A DNA stretch of 51,768 bases from Xanthobacter autotrophicus. Lineage in GTDB: Bacteria > Pseudomonadota > Alphaproteobacteria > Rhizobiales > Xanthobacteraceae. Of this stretch, positions 1-8,037 are shown piece by piece; the stretch's first letter is position 1; each line of letters begins with the position of its first letter. The notes beneath the pieces were generated by a model. It was not told the origin of the DNA. It did not search any database and worked only from the letters and a program-made list of their open reading frames with translations. The stretch covers positions 1 to 51,768 of the forward strand of contig NZ_JAIVFN010000015.1 in assembly GCF_030015065.1 (NCBI RefSeq), written 5' to 3'. A program made the position numbers and the translations under genes.

Positions 1-49
1 GCGGGAGGGGCCGGGCGGGAGGAGGGAGGCGTCCATTCAGCCCTCTGGT

Positions 50-562
50 TCAGCTGTCTTGCAGCAGGCTCGCCAGCAGCCGGTAGCTGCCGCGGTAATA
101 GAGCAGGGGATCGCCCTCGCCCTCGGCATGCATGTGCACCACACGGCCGACGAAGATCACATGATCGCCGCCGTCATAATGGGCATAGGGCACGCATTCG
201 AACACGGCGTGCGCAGGCACCAGGCGCGGAGCGCCCGAGGGGCCGACCTCCCACGGCGTGCCGGAGAACTTGTCCTCGCCGGCGCGGGCGAAGCGGTTGG
301 AAATATCCTGCTGGCTTTCGAGCAGGATATTGACCGAATAGGCCTTCGCCTTTTCCAGCCGCGCCAGGGAATGGAGCGAGCGCGCCATGCAGAACAGGAT
401 CAGCGGCGGATCGAGCGACACGGCGGAAAACGAATTCACCGTGACGCCCATGGGGCCTTCCGCGTCCCTGGCCATCACCACGGCGATGCCGGTGGCGAAG
501 CGGCCGAGGGCGTTGCGCAATTCGCGCGGATCAAGGCGGGCGTCGAGATCAATGGTGGTCAT
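50..562 (-). CDS. Flavin reductase domain protein (FMN-binding split barrel)
   Basis: A 170-residue protein of the flavin reductase-like family, which reduces free FMN or FAD with NAD(P)H and passes it to a partner oxygenase. Family signatures seen are GRFATGIAVV near residues 20-29, a GVTVNSFSAVSLDPP stretch near 39-53 typical of the flavin site, and DHVIFVGRV followed by PLLYYRGSYR near the C-terminus. I chose the ATG at 562 because the conserved domain begins right after it; an in-frame ATG at 598 adds 12 unconserved residues. It lies 132 bp downstream of an acyl-CoA-dehydrogenase-like gene on the same strand, so the two probably form an operon. That pairing suggests it supplies reduced flavin to the neighbour. 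The family is clear; the partner is inferred. Confidence 0.88.
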   Translation of the reverse strand: MTTIDLDARLDPRELRNALGRFATGIAVVMARDAEGPMGVTVNSFSAVSLDPPLILFCMARSLHSLARLEKAKAYSVNILLESQQDISNRFARAGEDKFSGTPWEVGPSGAPRLVPAHAVFECVPYAHYDGGDHVIFVGRVVHMHAEGEGDPLLYYRGSYRLLASLLQDS

Positions 563-694
563 CGAATGGAACTCTCTGAAATGGGACACTCCGTGCATAA
601 TAATCCCTCTTGATGGCGGGCGCGCGGAGGGAGACGGCGACGCCGCCGCCGGACGGGTGCGGGAGGGCCATGCGTGTGCCGCCCTCCCGCCTCC

Positions 695-2098
695 TCATGC
701 CACCTTGGCGGGCTGGATCTCGGCGAGGAGCTTTTCGGCGAGCGCCCGCTTCTCGGCCTCGTCCATCTTCTTGATCTCGTTGTTGAGCACCCGCTCGTTG
801 ATGGACTTGTTCCAGTAGTCCAGCGAGCCGAAGCCGAGCAGCGAGGCCTTGCCCACGAACTGGCGCAGCACCTCGTTGGTGGGGCCCATCACCCAGCCGG
901 CCTTGCCGTCGCGCAGGTAACGCTCGATCTGGAGTGCGGGGCGGAAGCCGGTGCCGCCGGTGGCGTGGAGCATCTTGTCCACCACATGGGCCACGTTCTT
1001 GGCCGCCTCGAACTTCACCTGCCACAGCCAGTGCAGCAGGGCCGAGCGGGGCAGGGCGTCCACGTCGGCGTGGATGGACCAGTCGCAGTTGTTGGTGACG
1101 CTGTCGAGCGCCTGCGCCATCTGGAAATCCAGCGCCCGGCAGGCGTTGGTGTCCATGATCGCCTCGCCCACATAGTCCTGGATGGTGGGATAGTCGGCGA
1201 CGCGCATGCCCACGTCATTGTGGGTCTTGCGGGTGGTGTGGCGCTTGGCGATGTCGATGACCGCCAGCGCGATGCCGTTCCAGCAGGCCGACGAGCAGGT
1301 GAGGAAGAACGGGTCCACCACCTCGTCGTTGGATTTCGCGCCGTCGCCGATGGGGCCGACCAAAGCGTCCTTCGGCAGGATGGCGTTCTCCACCACGATG
1401 GGACCGGACTGGTTGCCGCGCAGGCCGAGGCCGTCCCATTCGGAGGGATTGGCCTTCACCTCGTCCTTGGTGACGAGGAAGCAGGACAGGTCCGAATAGT
1501 CGCCGGCAAAGCCCGGGCTCGTGGTCTGCACGATGTACCAGTCGGCAAAGCCGCCGGAGGTGGTCCAGGAGGCCTTCTTCGTCACCTTCCAGCCGTCGCC
1601 GAAGGCCTCCGCCTTGGAGGAGATGGGATACCAGAAATGGGAGCCGGTCTCGGGGTCGGAATAGGAGAGCGTGCCGATCAGCACGTCCTGATCCAGCCGC
1701 CTGAGGATGTCGGTGAGGATGGGGTTGTCGTGGTGGCGCAGGAGCGCCGCCGCCGTGGCGCCCAGATGCATGGTGTAGCACATGGCGGTGGAGGGGCAGC
1801 CGTAGCGGGCGATGGTCTCCACCACCATGGCGGCGCAGAGGTGATTTTCTCCCAGCCCGCCCAGTTCCTTCGGCACGTTCAGCGCCAGCAGGCCGAGGGA
1901 GGCCAGGGCCTTGAAATTCTTGCGGGGGTAGACGTAGTTGGCGTCACTCTCCACGGCGTTGGCACGCAGCGTGGTCTCGCACAGGGCGATGAGCTTCTTC
2001 TGCAGCTCCTTCTGCGCCGGCGTGAGCAGCCATTGGGGGTCCCACTCGAACCCGAGCCCCCAGAACTCTTCCTTGCCCCACATCTTCACATCGGACAT
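695..2098 (-). CDS. Acyl-CoA dehydrogenase-fold protein, probably a flavin-dependent monooxygenase
   Basis: A 467-residue protein with the acyl-CoA dehydrogenase fold: N-terminal helical domain, middle beta domain (TLSYSDPETGSHFWYP region), and a C-terminal helical domain with HATGGTGFRPALQIERYLRD. In true dehydrogenases of the MCAD type the motif after the ERxxRD stretch is YEGTxE, with the catalytic glutamate. Here the matching segment is WVMGPTNEVLR, so that glutamate is replaced by glycine. A missing base is typical of DszC/HsaA-type members, which are oxygenases using reduced flavin from a separate reductase, and a flavin reductase gene lies directly downstream. Some dehydrogenases place the base elsewhere, so dehydrogenase activity is not excluded. 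I chose the ATG at 2098 because upstream in-frame sequence up to 2266 is unlike protein and rich in promoter-like AT tracts. The substrate is unknown; the divergent neighbour is a GcvT-fold demethylase-type protein. Confidence 0.85.
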   Translation of the reverse strand: MSDVKMWGKEEFWGLGFEWDPQWLLTPAQKELQKKLIALCETTLRANAVESDANYVYPRKNFKALASLGLLALNVPKELGGLGENHLCAAMVVETIARYGCPSTAMCYTMHLGATAAALLRHHDNPILTDILRRLDQDVLIGTLSYSDPETGSHFWYPISSKAEAFGDGWKVTKKASWTTSGGFADWYIVQTTSPGFAGDYSDLSCFLVTKDEVKANPSEWDGLGLRGNQSGPIVVENAILPKDALVGPIGDGAKSNDEVVDPFFLTCSSACWNGIALAVIDIAKRHTTRKTHNDVGMRVADYPTIQDYVGEAIMDTNACRALDFQMAQALDSVTNNCDWSIHADVDALPRSALLHWLWQVKFEAAKNVAHVVDKMLHATGGTGFRPALQIERYLRDGKAGWVMGPTNEVLRQFVGKASLLGFGSLDYWNKSINERVLNNEIKKMDEAEKRALAEKLLAEIQPAKVA

Positions 2099-2483
2099 GA
2101 TTTCAAGCTCCGCCTGGGCCGGCGCCCCGACCGGGCCGTCCCGCAGTTGCGATCTTCGCGAAGGCGGCAGTCTGTTCCCCTCAGTGAACTTTTTTGACGC
2201 CGTAGAAACACTGTGCCGATGATCGCGGCTTGTGCAAGCCCATTCGTTGGGCGTTGTGGTGCTCAATTTTCAGCCGGAAGCGGCCACACCAAGCAGCCAT
2301 GCGCCTTTGCCCTGCCTTGATATTGCACATCGGGCAGAAATAATTTCTTATCAGGAAAATCAATTGACACTCAAGCGCCGCGCCGCACAGGATGCACCCC
2401 GTCGCGGCGGGCGTGCGGCGCATCGCACCCCGTCGCCTTCCCATTCAATGCTGTCCGACAGCTGAAAAGAGAGAGGGGACAGG
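2099..2483. promoter_or_regulatory. Divergent intergenic region between the oxygenase-type operon and the GcvT-fold gene
   Basis: A 385-bp non-coding stretch, locally much more AT-rich than its surroundings around 2165-2190 and 2310-2370. It must hold the promoters for both divergent transcripts. A plausible plus-strand promoter is listed separately. A second TTGACA occurs near 2364 without a convincing -10 partner. No strong palindromic operator was seen and no credible small gene. Confidence 0.5.
2317..2344 (+). promoter_or_regulatory. Candidate sigma-70 promoter for the GcvT-fold gene
   Basis: TTGATA at 2317-2322 and AATAAT at 2339-2344 are separated by 16 bp in an AT-rich island, about 140 bp before the start codon at 2484. 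Sequence match only. Confidence 0.4.
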
Positions 2484-3614
2484 ATGACGAGCGCACCCAT
2501 CTGGCGCCAATCGATCCTCAATGAGCGTCACCGGGAGCTGGGGTCGAAGCTCGAGGAATCGTGGAACGACATGGCGATCCCCCAGCACTACGCCACCGAT
2601 CCCTATGAGGAGACGGAGGCGGTGCGCACCCGCGCGGGGCTGTTCGACGTGTCCGCCCTCAAGATCATCAATGTGGGTGGCAAGGACGCCTTGGCCTTCC
2701 TGAACCAGCTGGTCACCGCCGACATCGCCAAGGTGCCGGCCGGCCGCTCCGCGATCGCCTCCATCGTGGGCGATGACGGCGGGCTGATCGACGACGTGCT
2801 GATCTATGTGGACGGCGACGGCGCCTTCCGCCTCTCCCACGGCGGCGGCGCGCTGGAAGAGGCGCTGCCCCTCGTGGCCGAGGGCTTCGACGTCACCTTC
2901 TCCCGCGACAACGACGTGCACATCCTGTCGCTGCAGGGGCCCAAGGCCCTCGACATCCTCGCGCCCCACACCCCCATGGACCTGAAGGGCCTGCCCTATT
3001 TCGGGCATGGCAGGACCACGCTCTTCGGCGTTCCGGTGTCGCTGGCGCGGGGCGGCTATTCGGCCGAGCGGGGCTATGAGGTGTTCTGCGCCGCCAAGGA
3101 TGCCGTCGCCCTGTGGGACCAGATCCTGGAGGCCGGCAAGCCTTACGGCGCGATGCCGGTATCGTGGGACTGCCTCGACATCGTGCGGGTGGAAGGCGCG
3201 CTGCTGTTCTTCCCCTTCGACATGCCCCACAAGGACACGACCCCGTTCGAGGTGCTGATGGACTGGTCGGTGGACCTCTCCAAGCCGGACTTCCGCGGCA
3301 AGGCGGCCCTCCTCGCCCGCAAGGGCACCGAGCGCACCCACCAGGCCGGGCTGGAGGTGCTTGCCGCCAGGGCCATCGCCCCCGGCGCGAAGATCTTCAA
3401 GGACGGGGACGAGGTGGGCGCGGTGAATTCCACCACCTACAGCCGGCACCTCATGAAGTCGCTGGCCCTGGTCTCGCTGCGGCCGGACGTGACCGCCCTC
3501 GGCACCGGCGTGACGGTGGTGGACGGCGAGGACAGCTTCGAGGCCAATGTGGTCCGCACGCCCTTCTACGATCCCATGCGCCTGCGCACCCATCCGCTGG
3601 ACGAGCGAGGCTGA
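2484..3614 (+). CDS. GcvT-fold aminomethyltransferase/demethylase family protein
   Basis: A 376-residue protein of the glycine-cleavage T-protein (GcvT) fold, which usually moves a one-carbon unit from a substrate N-, O- or S-methyl group to tetrahydrofolate. Visible signatures are ETEAVRTRAGLFDVSALKII at residues 43-62, a DDGGLIDDVLIY segment near residue 97, a GYSAERGYEVFCA segment, DIVRVEGALLFFPFDM, and a C-terminal domain from about residue 280. Length is normal for the family. A GAGAGGGGAC ribosome site sits 3 bp before the ATG. There are no gcvH or gcvP neighbours, so it is unlikely to be the glycine cleavage T-protein itself; relatives include DmdA (dimethylsulfoniopropionate), LigM and DesA (aryl O-methyl). 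The divergent flavoenzyme genes suggest catabolism of a methylated compound, which is inference. It ends at a strong terminator. Confidence 0.82.
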   Translation: MTSAPIWRQSILNERHRELGSKLEESWNDMAIPQHYATDPYEETEAVRTRAGLFDVSALKIINVGGKDALAFLNQLVTADIAKVPAGRSAIASIVGDDGGLIDDVLIYVDGDGAFRLSHGGGALEEALPLVAEGFDVTFSRDNDVHILSLQGPKALDILAPHTPMDLKGLPYFGHGRTTLFGVPVSLARGGYSAERGYEVFCAAKDAVALWDQILEAGKPYGAMPVSWDCLDIVRVEGALLFFPFDMPHKDTTPFEVLMDWSVDLSKPDFRGKAALLARKGTERTHQAGLEVLAARAIAPGAKIFKDGDEVGAVNSTTYSRHLMKSLALVSLRPDVTALGTGVTVVDGEDSFEANVVRTPFYDPMRLRTHPLDERG

Positions 3615-3620
3615 CAAAAA

Positions 3621-3650
3621 AGGGCCGGTCGAACCGGCCCCTTCGTTTTT
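3621..3650. terminator. Bidirectional rho-independent terminator
   Basis: GGGCCGGT at 3622-3629 pairs with ACCGGCCC at 3633-3640 around a 3-nt loop. It is followed by TTCGTTTTT and preceded by a run of six A, so it can stop both the plus-strand GcvT-fold gene and the converging minus-strand dioxygenase gene. Confidence 0.88.
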
Positions 3651-3661
3651 CCGGCGGCGTC

Positions 3662-4603
3662 TCAGAGCGGCTTCAGCCCGGCCTCGATGGCGGCCCGGCG
3701 GCCTTCCAGGAAGGGCGGCAGCGCCAGCCTCTCGCCGAGATGGTCGGCGTCCTCGTCCGCGGCGAATCCCGGACCGTCGGTGGCCAGCTCGAACAGGATG
3801 CCGTTGGGCTCGCGGAAATAGAGCGAGCGGAAATAGAAGCGGTCCACCTTGCCGCTGTTGGGAATGCGCAATTCCTTCAGCCGCCGCGCCCATTCGTCGT
3901 ACTCGTCGAAGGTGGTCACGCGGAACGCCACGTGATGCACCGCGCCCGCGCCCTGCACGGCGGGGGCAAGGCCCGGCTCCACCTTCACATGGACCTCGGC
4001 GGCGGGGCCGCCTTCGCCCATCTCGAACACATGGATGGCGCGGCCTTCCTCGCTGGCATAGGTGCGCACCTCCCGCATCCCCATCACATGGGTCAGCACC
4101 GCCGCGGTGGGGGCGAGGTCCGGCACGGACAGCACGATGGGGCCGAGGCCGCGGATCTGGTGGTCCGCCGGCACCGGGCTCTTCGCCCACGGCACGCCGG
4201 GGCCGCGCCCGCCATCCACGATCAGGCCGAGGCGCTGGCCCTCCCGGTCCTCGAAGGGCAGCATGTCACGGCCGTCGCGGGTTTCGATGCCGCTGTGGGC
4301 GACGCCGGAATCGGCGAGGCGGCCGGCCCAGTAGTCGAGCGCCGCGTCGTCGCGCACCCGCAGGAAGGTGCGCACCGCCGCATGGCTGCCGCGCCGCTCG
4401 CGGGGCACCGGCCAGTCGAAGAAGGTGAGATCGGTGCCGGGGCTGGCTTCGCCGTCGGCATAGAACAGGTGGTAGGCCGAGGTGTCGTCCTGATTCACCG
4501 TCTTCTTCACGAGGCGCATGCCCAGCGTCTGGGTATAGAAGCGGTGGTTGTAGGGCGCGTCCGCCGAGACGGCGGTGACGTGGTGAAGTCCGGTGAGTTC
4601 CAT
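3662..4603 (-). CDS. Ring-cleaving dioxygenase of the VOC (glyoxalase) superfamily, MhqO/PcpA type
   Basis: A 313-residue protein with two vicinal-oxygen-chelate modules. Putative metal ligands are His7/His8 in the N-terminal LHHVTAV motif, His223/His224 in VHHVAFRV and Glu272 in [13 protein letters not shown], the arrangement expected for Fe(II)-dependent (hydro)quinone ring-cleavage enzymes such as PcpA/LinE and for Bacillus MhqO. The two-module length and the REPNGILFE segment fit this group rather than a single-domain glyoxalase I. It is alone on its strand between a bidirectional terminator and an unrelated divergent gene. Likely role is opening of hydroquinone- or catechol-type rings, or detoxification of quinones. 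The substrate cannot be read from sequence. Confidence 0.85.
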   Translation of the reverse strand: MELTGLHHVTAVSADAPYNHRFYTQTLGMRLVKKTVNQDDTSAYHLFYADGEASPGTDLTFFDWPVPRERRGSHAAVRTFLRVRDDAALDYWAGRLADSGVAHSGIETRDGRDMLPFEDREGQRLGLIVDGGRGPGVPWAKSPVPADHQIRGLGPIVLSVPDLAPTAAVLTHVMGMREVRTYASEEGRAIHVFEMGEGGPAAEVHVKVEPGLAPAVQGAGAVHHVAFRVTTFDEYDEWARRLKELRIPNSGKVDRFYFRSLYFREPNGILFELATDGPGFAADEDADHLGERLALPPFLEGRRAAIEAGLKPL

Positions 4604-4934
4604 GGCGGTGTCTCCGGGGCAGGGGCTACCTGCATGGGTTCTGTTGACGCCGAGATAGGGCTCCGGCCACCCTTAGGCGAGATTCGAAGCCGCAAAGCGG
4701 GTTTGCTGAAACGCAAGAGGGCGGCGTCGTTAGTGGTATCGAACGTGCCTTGGTGCACGGTGTCGCACGCGCGGTGTCGGCCTGACTTGACGGTATCCCC
4801 CCATCACGTACCTCCCGCCAAGGCAGTATTCAGCATTGGCCCCGAATTACCGCGCATCCGCGGCTTCGCTGTGCGATGAAGGCTCAGGTCCGGGTCTGAG
4901 TGCATGCGACCCGGGTGCGCCTGGAGGGCAATAC
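4604..4934. other. Intergenic region upstream of the lipoprotein hydrolase
   Basis: About 330 bp between divergent genes. TTGACG occurs near 4643 and near 4788, either of which could be a -35 element, but no good -10 partner is evident. Short open frames here lack a ribosome site and protein-like composition. Nothing else is seen. Confidence 0.4.
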
Positions 4935-6170
4935 GTGCAGATTTTCGAGCGGGTGAGGCCGGCGGCCGGCACAGGAGGTCCGGGATCGGCGAGCAGGCGG
5001 CGCGCCGCGCTGATGCGCGTAGCTGCCACTTCGGTCTGCCTCATGCTGCTCGCCGGCTGCTCCGACCGTCCCGGCCCGGAGGCGCTGACGCCCACCTCCG
5101 CCAAGGCGCCCGGCGCCCGCGAGCATGTCATCCTCGTCGCCTCGACCCGTGAACGGGACCCGCGCCCCGGCGTCATCTTCAACGGCGAGCGCTCCACCGC
5201 CCTCAATTTCGCAAAGGTGGACCTCTCCGTTCCGCCCGCCCACAAGTCCGGCGAGATCGAATGGCCAAAGAAGGGCGCCGGCGATCCCGCCACCGACATG
5301 GTGGTGCACGAGGCCATCTATCGCGACACCGAGCAGGATTTCCTGCGCGACATGAAGAGCGAGCTGGCGCGCCGCCCCGCCGGCCAGAAGAAGGTGTTCA
5401 TCTTCGTCCACGGCTACAACACGCAGTTTTCCGAGGCGCTCTATCGCCTCGCCCAGATGGCGCATGACGCCGACGCGCCGGCCGTGCCGGTGCTGTTCAC
5501 CTGGGCTTCGCGGGCGACCACCGAGGCCTATGTCTACGACAACAACAGTGCCACCGCCGCCCGCGACAACCTGGAAGAGACCATCCGCCTCGCCTTCGGC
5601 AGCGGTGCGGACGAGGTGAGCATCATGGCTCACTCCATGGGCAACTGGGTGACGGTGGAGGCCCTGCGGCAGATCCGGATTTCCGGTAAGCCGGTGCCGC
5701 AGAACAAGGTCGGCAACATCATCCTCGCCGCCCCGGACATCGACGTGGACGTGTTCAAGAGCCAGCTCAAGCGCTTCGGCAAGCCGGCGAAGCCGTTCGT
5801 CGTCATCGTCTCGCGCGATGACAAGGCGCTGGGCTTGTCCGAGTTCATCGCCGGCAAGAAGCAAAGGCTCGGCGAATATTCCAATGATGCGGAGCTGGTG
5901 GAGCTTGGCGCGGTCGTGGTCGACATGACCGACGTGAAGGCGCTGGACAGCTTCAACCACGGCAAGTTCGCCCAGCTCGCGGAGATGGCGCCGCAGCTGC
6001 GCGGCTCGGTGTTGCGTGGGGAGACGCCCGGCGATGCTCCGGCGTCCCACGGTGCCCTCCAGGGGGTGCGGATCAGCGGCCTCGACCGGCTGCGCCAGCA
6101 ACAGCCCACGCAGCGGACCGCCGTCGCTGCCGGCGAGGACACGCCCGCGGCGGCGCCGGCCGCGCAATAG
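4935..6170 (+). CDS. Alpha/beta hydrolase of the DUF900 family, predicted lipoprotein
   Basis: About 411 residues. The N-terminal region has an arginine cluster, a hydrophobic segment and the lipobox LLAGC (SVCLMLLAGC), so the mature protein should be lipid-anchored on the periplasmic side. The catalytic domain has the oxyanion segment FIFVHGYNTQF, the nucleophile elbow AHSMGN, and later DxDV and FNHG segments, matching DUF900 alpha/beta hydrolases. The C-terminal 60 residues are Ala/Pro/Gln-rich and probably disordered. The start is uncertain: GTG at 4935 has a GGAGGGC ribosome site 6 bp upstream, while ATG at 5013 gives a shorter, more typical signal peptide but no ribosome site. Substrate unknown. 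The next genes (queE, queD) are functionally unrelated. Confidence 0.8.
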   Translation: MQIFERVRPAAGTGGPGSASRRRAALMRVAATSVCLMLLAGCSDRPGPEALTPTSAKAPGAREHVILVASTRERDPRPGVIFNGERSTALNFAKVDLSVPPAHKSGEIEWPKKGAGDPATDMVVHEAIYRDTEQDFLRDMKSELARRPAGQKKVFIFVHGYNTQFSEALYRLAQMAHDADAPAVPVLFTWASRATTEAYVYDNNSATAARDNLEETIRLAFGSGADEVSIMAHSMGNWVTVEALRQIRISGKPVPQNKVGNIILAAPDIDVDVFKSQLKRFGKPAKPFVVIVSRDDKALGLSEFIAGKKQRLGEYSNDAELVELGAVVVDMTDVKALDSFNHGKFAQLAEMAPQLRGSVLRGETPGDAPASHGALQGVRISGLDRLRQQQPTQRTAVAAGEDTPAAAPAAQ

Positions 6171-6237
6171 CGGCGGACCTGCCCGGCGCGCGCGGCGGCT
6201 TCCCCCCCGCGCGCCTTCGGTCTAAAGGCATCGGCCC

Positions 6238-6873
6238 ATGGCCTATGCTGTCAAAGAAATGTTCCTCACCCTCCAGGGCGAGGGCGCCCAGGCGGGGCGC
6301 GCGGCGGTATTCTGCCGGTTTGCGGGCTGCAATCTGTGGTCCGGCCGGGAGGAGGACCGCGCCGGCGCCCAGTGCCGCTTCTGCGATACCGACTTCGTCG
6401 GGATGGACGGGGAAGGCGGCGGGCGCTTCGCTGACGCCGCGATGCTGGCCGACGCCATTGCCGCCACCTGGGGCGCTGCCGAGCCGGACTGCCGCTTCGT
6501 CGTTTTCACCGGCGGCGAGCCGCTGCTCCAGCTGGATGCCGCGCTGGTGGACGCGGTCCACGCCCGTGGCTTCGAGATCGCGGTGGAAACCAACGGCACC
6601 GTGGAGGCGCCGGACGGGATCGACTGGATCTGCGTGAGTCCCAAGGCCGGCACGGACCTCAAGCTGACGCGCGGCCATGAGCTCAAGCTCGTTTATCCGC
6701 AGGGGGGCCTGGACCCCGAGGCATTGGCGGGACTTGGTTTCGCCCATTTCTTCCTTCAGCCCATGGACGGACCGGACCGCCTGCGCAATACCGAGGCGGC
6801 GGTGGCTTATTGCCTCTCGCATCCGCGCTGGCGGCTGTCCCTCCAGACCCACAAGATGATTGGCATTCCATGA
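6238..6873 (+). CDS. queE: 7-carboxy-7-deazaguanine synthase QueE (radical SAM)
   Basis: A 211-residue radical-SAM enzyme that converts 6-carboxy-tetrahydropterin to 7-carboxy-7-deazaguanine in the queuosine (preQ0) pathway. The start MAYAVKEMFLTLQGEG is diagnostic: the substrate-binding TLQGEG. The cluster-binding cysteines are Cys31, Cys46 and Cys49, a CX14CX2C spacing found in the QueE clade with an insert instead of the canonical CX3CX2C. FTGGEPLLQ is the SAM-binding GGEP motif, and ETNGT and SPKAG follow as usual. Its stop codon overlaps the start of queD (ATGA), so the two are translationally coupled. queC is not in the window. Confidence 0.95.
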   Translation: MAYAVKEMFLTLQGEGAQAGRAAVFCRFAGCNLWSGREEDRAGAQCRFCDTDFVGMDGEGGGRFADAAMLADAIAATWGAAEPDCRFVVFTGGEPLLQLDAALVDAVHARGFEIAVETNGTVEAPDGIDWICVSPKAGTDLKLTRGHELKLVYPQGGLDPEALAGLGFAHFFLQPMDGPDRLRNTEAAVAYCLSHPRWRLSLQTHKMIGIP

Positions 6874-7259
6874 GTTTGAGCGCCACCCCGGTGCCGCGGC
6901 GCGCGCGCATCACCCAGGGCTTCACCTTCGAGGCCGCCCATTTCCTGCCCCATGTGCCGGAAACCCATCGCTGCCGTCGCATGCACGGCCATTCCTACCG
7001 CGTGGACCTGACGCTGGAAGGGCCGGTGGACGCGGTGACGGGGTTCGTGGTGGATTTCTTCGATGTGGAGGCCGCCTTCGGGCCGCTGCTGAAGCAGCTC
7101 GACCACTATTGCCTCAACGACATCGAGGGGCTTGAAAACCCCACCGCCGAGATCATCGCCGCCTGGATCTGGGAGCGGGTGAAGCCGCTCCTGCCGTTGC
7201 TGTCGTGCGTGCGGGTCTACGAGACGCCATTGTCCTTCGCCGAGTTTATCGGCGACTGA
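6870..7259 (+). CDS. queD: 6-carboxytetrahydropterin synthase QueD
   Basis: A 129-residue PTPS/QueD family protein that makes 6-carboxy-5,6,7,8-tetrahydropterin from dihydroneopterin triphosphate, the step before QueE. Zinc ligands are His24 (FEAAHFLP), His39 and His41 (MHGHSYRV); Cys35 in the HRCRRMHGH segment is the catalytic cysteine. LDHYCLND and the C-terminal RVYETPLSFAEF, with the substrate-binding Glu, complete the family pattern. The ATG at 6870 overlaps the queE stop. An ATG at 6810 in the same frame lies wholly inside queE and was rejected. Confidence 0.95.
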   Translation: MSLSATPVPRRARITQGFTFEAAHFLPHVPETHRCRRMHGHSYRVDLTLEGPVDAVTGFVVDFFDVEAAFGPLLKQLDHYCLNDIEGLENPTAEIIAAWIWERVKPLLPLLSCVRVYETPLSFAEFIGD

Positions 7260-7287
7260 GCCGGCCCGCGTGGCCGCTGAACCGGGA

Positions 7288-7845
7288 TCAGGCGGCCTCG
7301 CCGGCCTTCGCCTTCTTCACGAAGCTCTGGAAGGCGGCGAGCTGCTTGCCCACGAAATCCCGCGTGCCCTGGTCGGTCAGGACGCCGTCGGCGACCTTGG
7401 TGTGGGCCTGCGCCACCATCACCTCCGGCACGTTCATCACGTGCGCGTCCACCGCCACCAGCACCTGACGCAGATGATATTGCGATCGCGCGCCGCCCAT
7501 GGTGCTGGGCGAGGCGGACATGATGAGCGTCGGCTTGCCCTTCAGGGGCTGGCTCTTCAGGCGCGACAGCCAGTCCAGCGCATTCTTGAGCCCACCGGGC
7601 ACGGAATAATTGTATTCCGGCGTCACAATGACGAGGGCGTCGGCCGCCTTCACCCGCTCTCCCACACTGCTCACCTGGCCGGGAAAGCCGGATGCCTCGA
7701 TGTCTCCGTCATAAATGGGCATTTCCGCCACCGAGGGCAGGAGTTCGATCTTCACCCCCTCGGGGGCGAGGTCGGAGAGGGCGCGGGCGAGCGCCGCGTT
7801 GAAGGAGCCTTTGCGCACGCTGCCGACCAGGACGACCCAGTTCAT
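7288..7845 (-). CDS. NADPH-dependent FMN reductase (flavodoxin-fold)
   Basis: A 185-residue flavodoxin-like oxidoreductase. The N-terminal VVLVGSVRKGSFNAALARAL loop binds the FMN phosphate and VIVTPEYNYSVPGGLKNALDW is the hallmark of the NADPH-dependent FMN reductase/chromate reductase/azoreductase group (ChrR, YieF, ArsH relatives). An AAGAAGAGGC ribosome site precedes the ATG. Probable role is two-electron reduction of quinones or flavins in the cytoplasm, protecting against redox cycling. It converges with queD (28 bp apart) and has no operon partner. Confidence 0.9.
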   Translation of the reverse strand: MNWVVLVGSVRKGSFNAALARALSDLAPEGVKIELLPSVAEMPIYDGDIEASGFPGQVSSVGERVKAADALVIVTPEYNYSVPGGLKNALDWLSRLKSQPLKGKPTLIMSASPSTMGGARSQYHLRQVLVAVDAHVMNVPEVMVAQAHTKVADGVLTDQGTRDFVGKQLAAFQSFVKKAKAGEAA

Positions 7846-8037
7846 GGCTTGCCTCTTCTTGTCTTGTCCGCCCGCGGCGGAATCGCAGGAGACAACGGTG
7901 AAGCCCGCGTTCGGGTTTCACAAGCCGGGCCGAAGAATCATGCCAGCGGCTGTCGTCCTCGACCGGCGCCGGGTGGTCGCCCGATTGCCGCGCCGGCTTG
8001 ACCAAAGGCCGGCGTGCCACGCTCACGGCCTTTGGTC

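Noticed and set aside
2484-3614. Assignment of the GcvT-fold protein as DMSP demethylase DmdA
   Set aside because: The fold fits, but dmdB, dmdC and dmdD neighbours are absent and I cannot verify the DmdA-specific residues.
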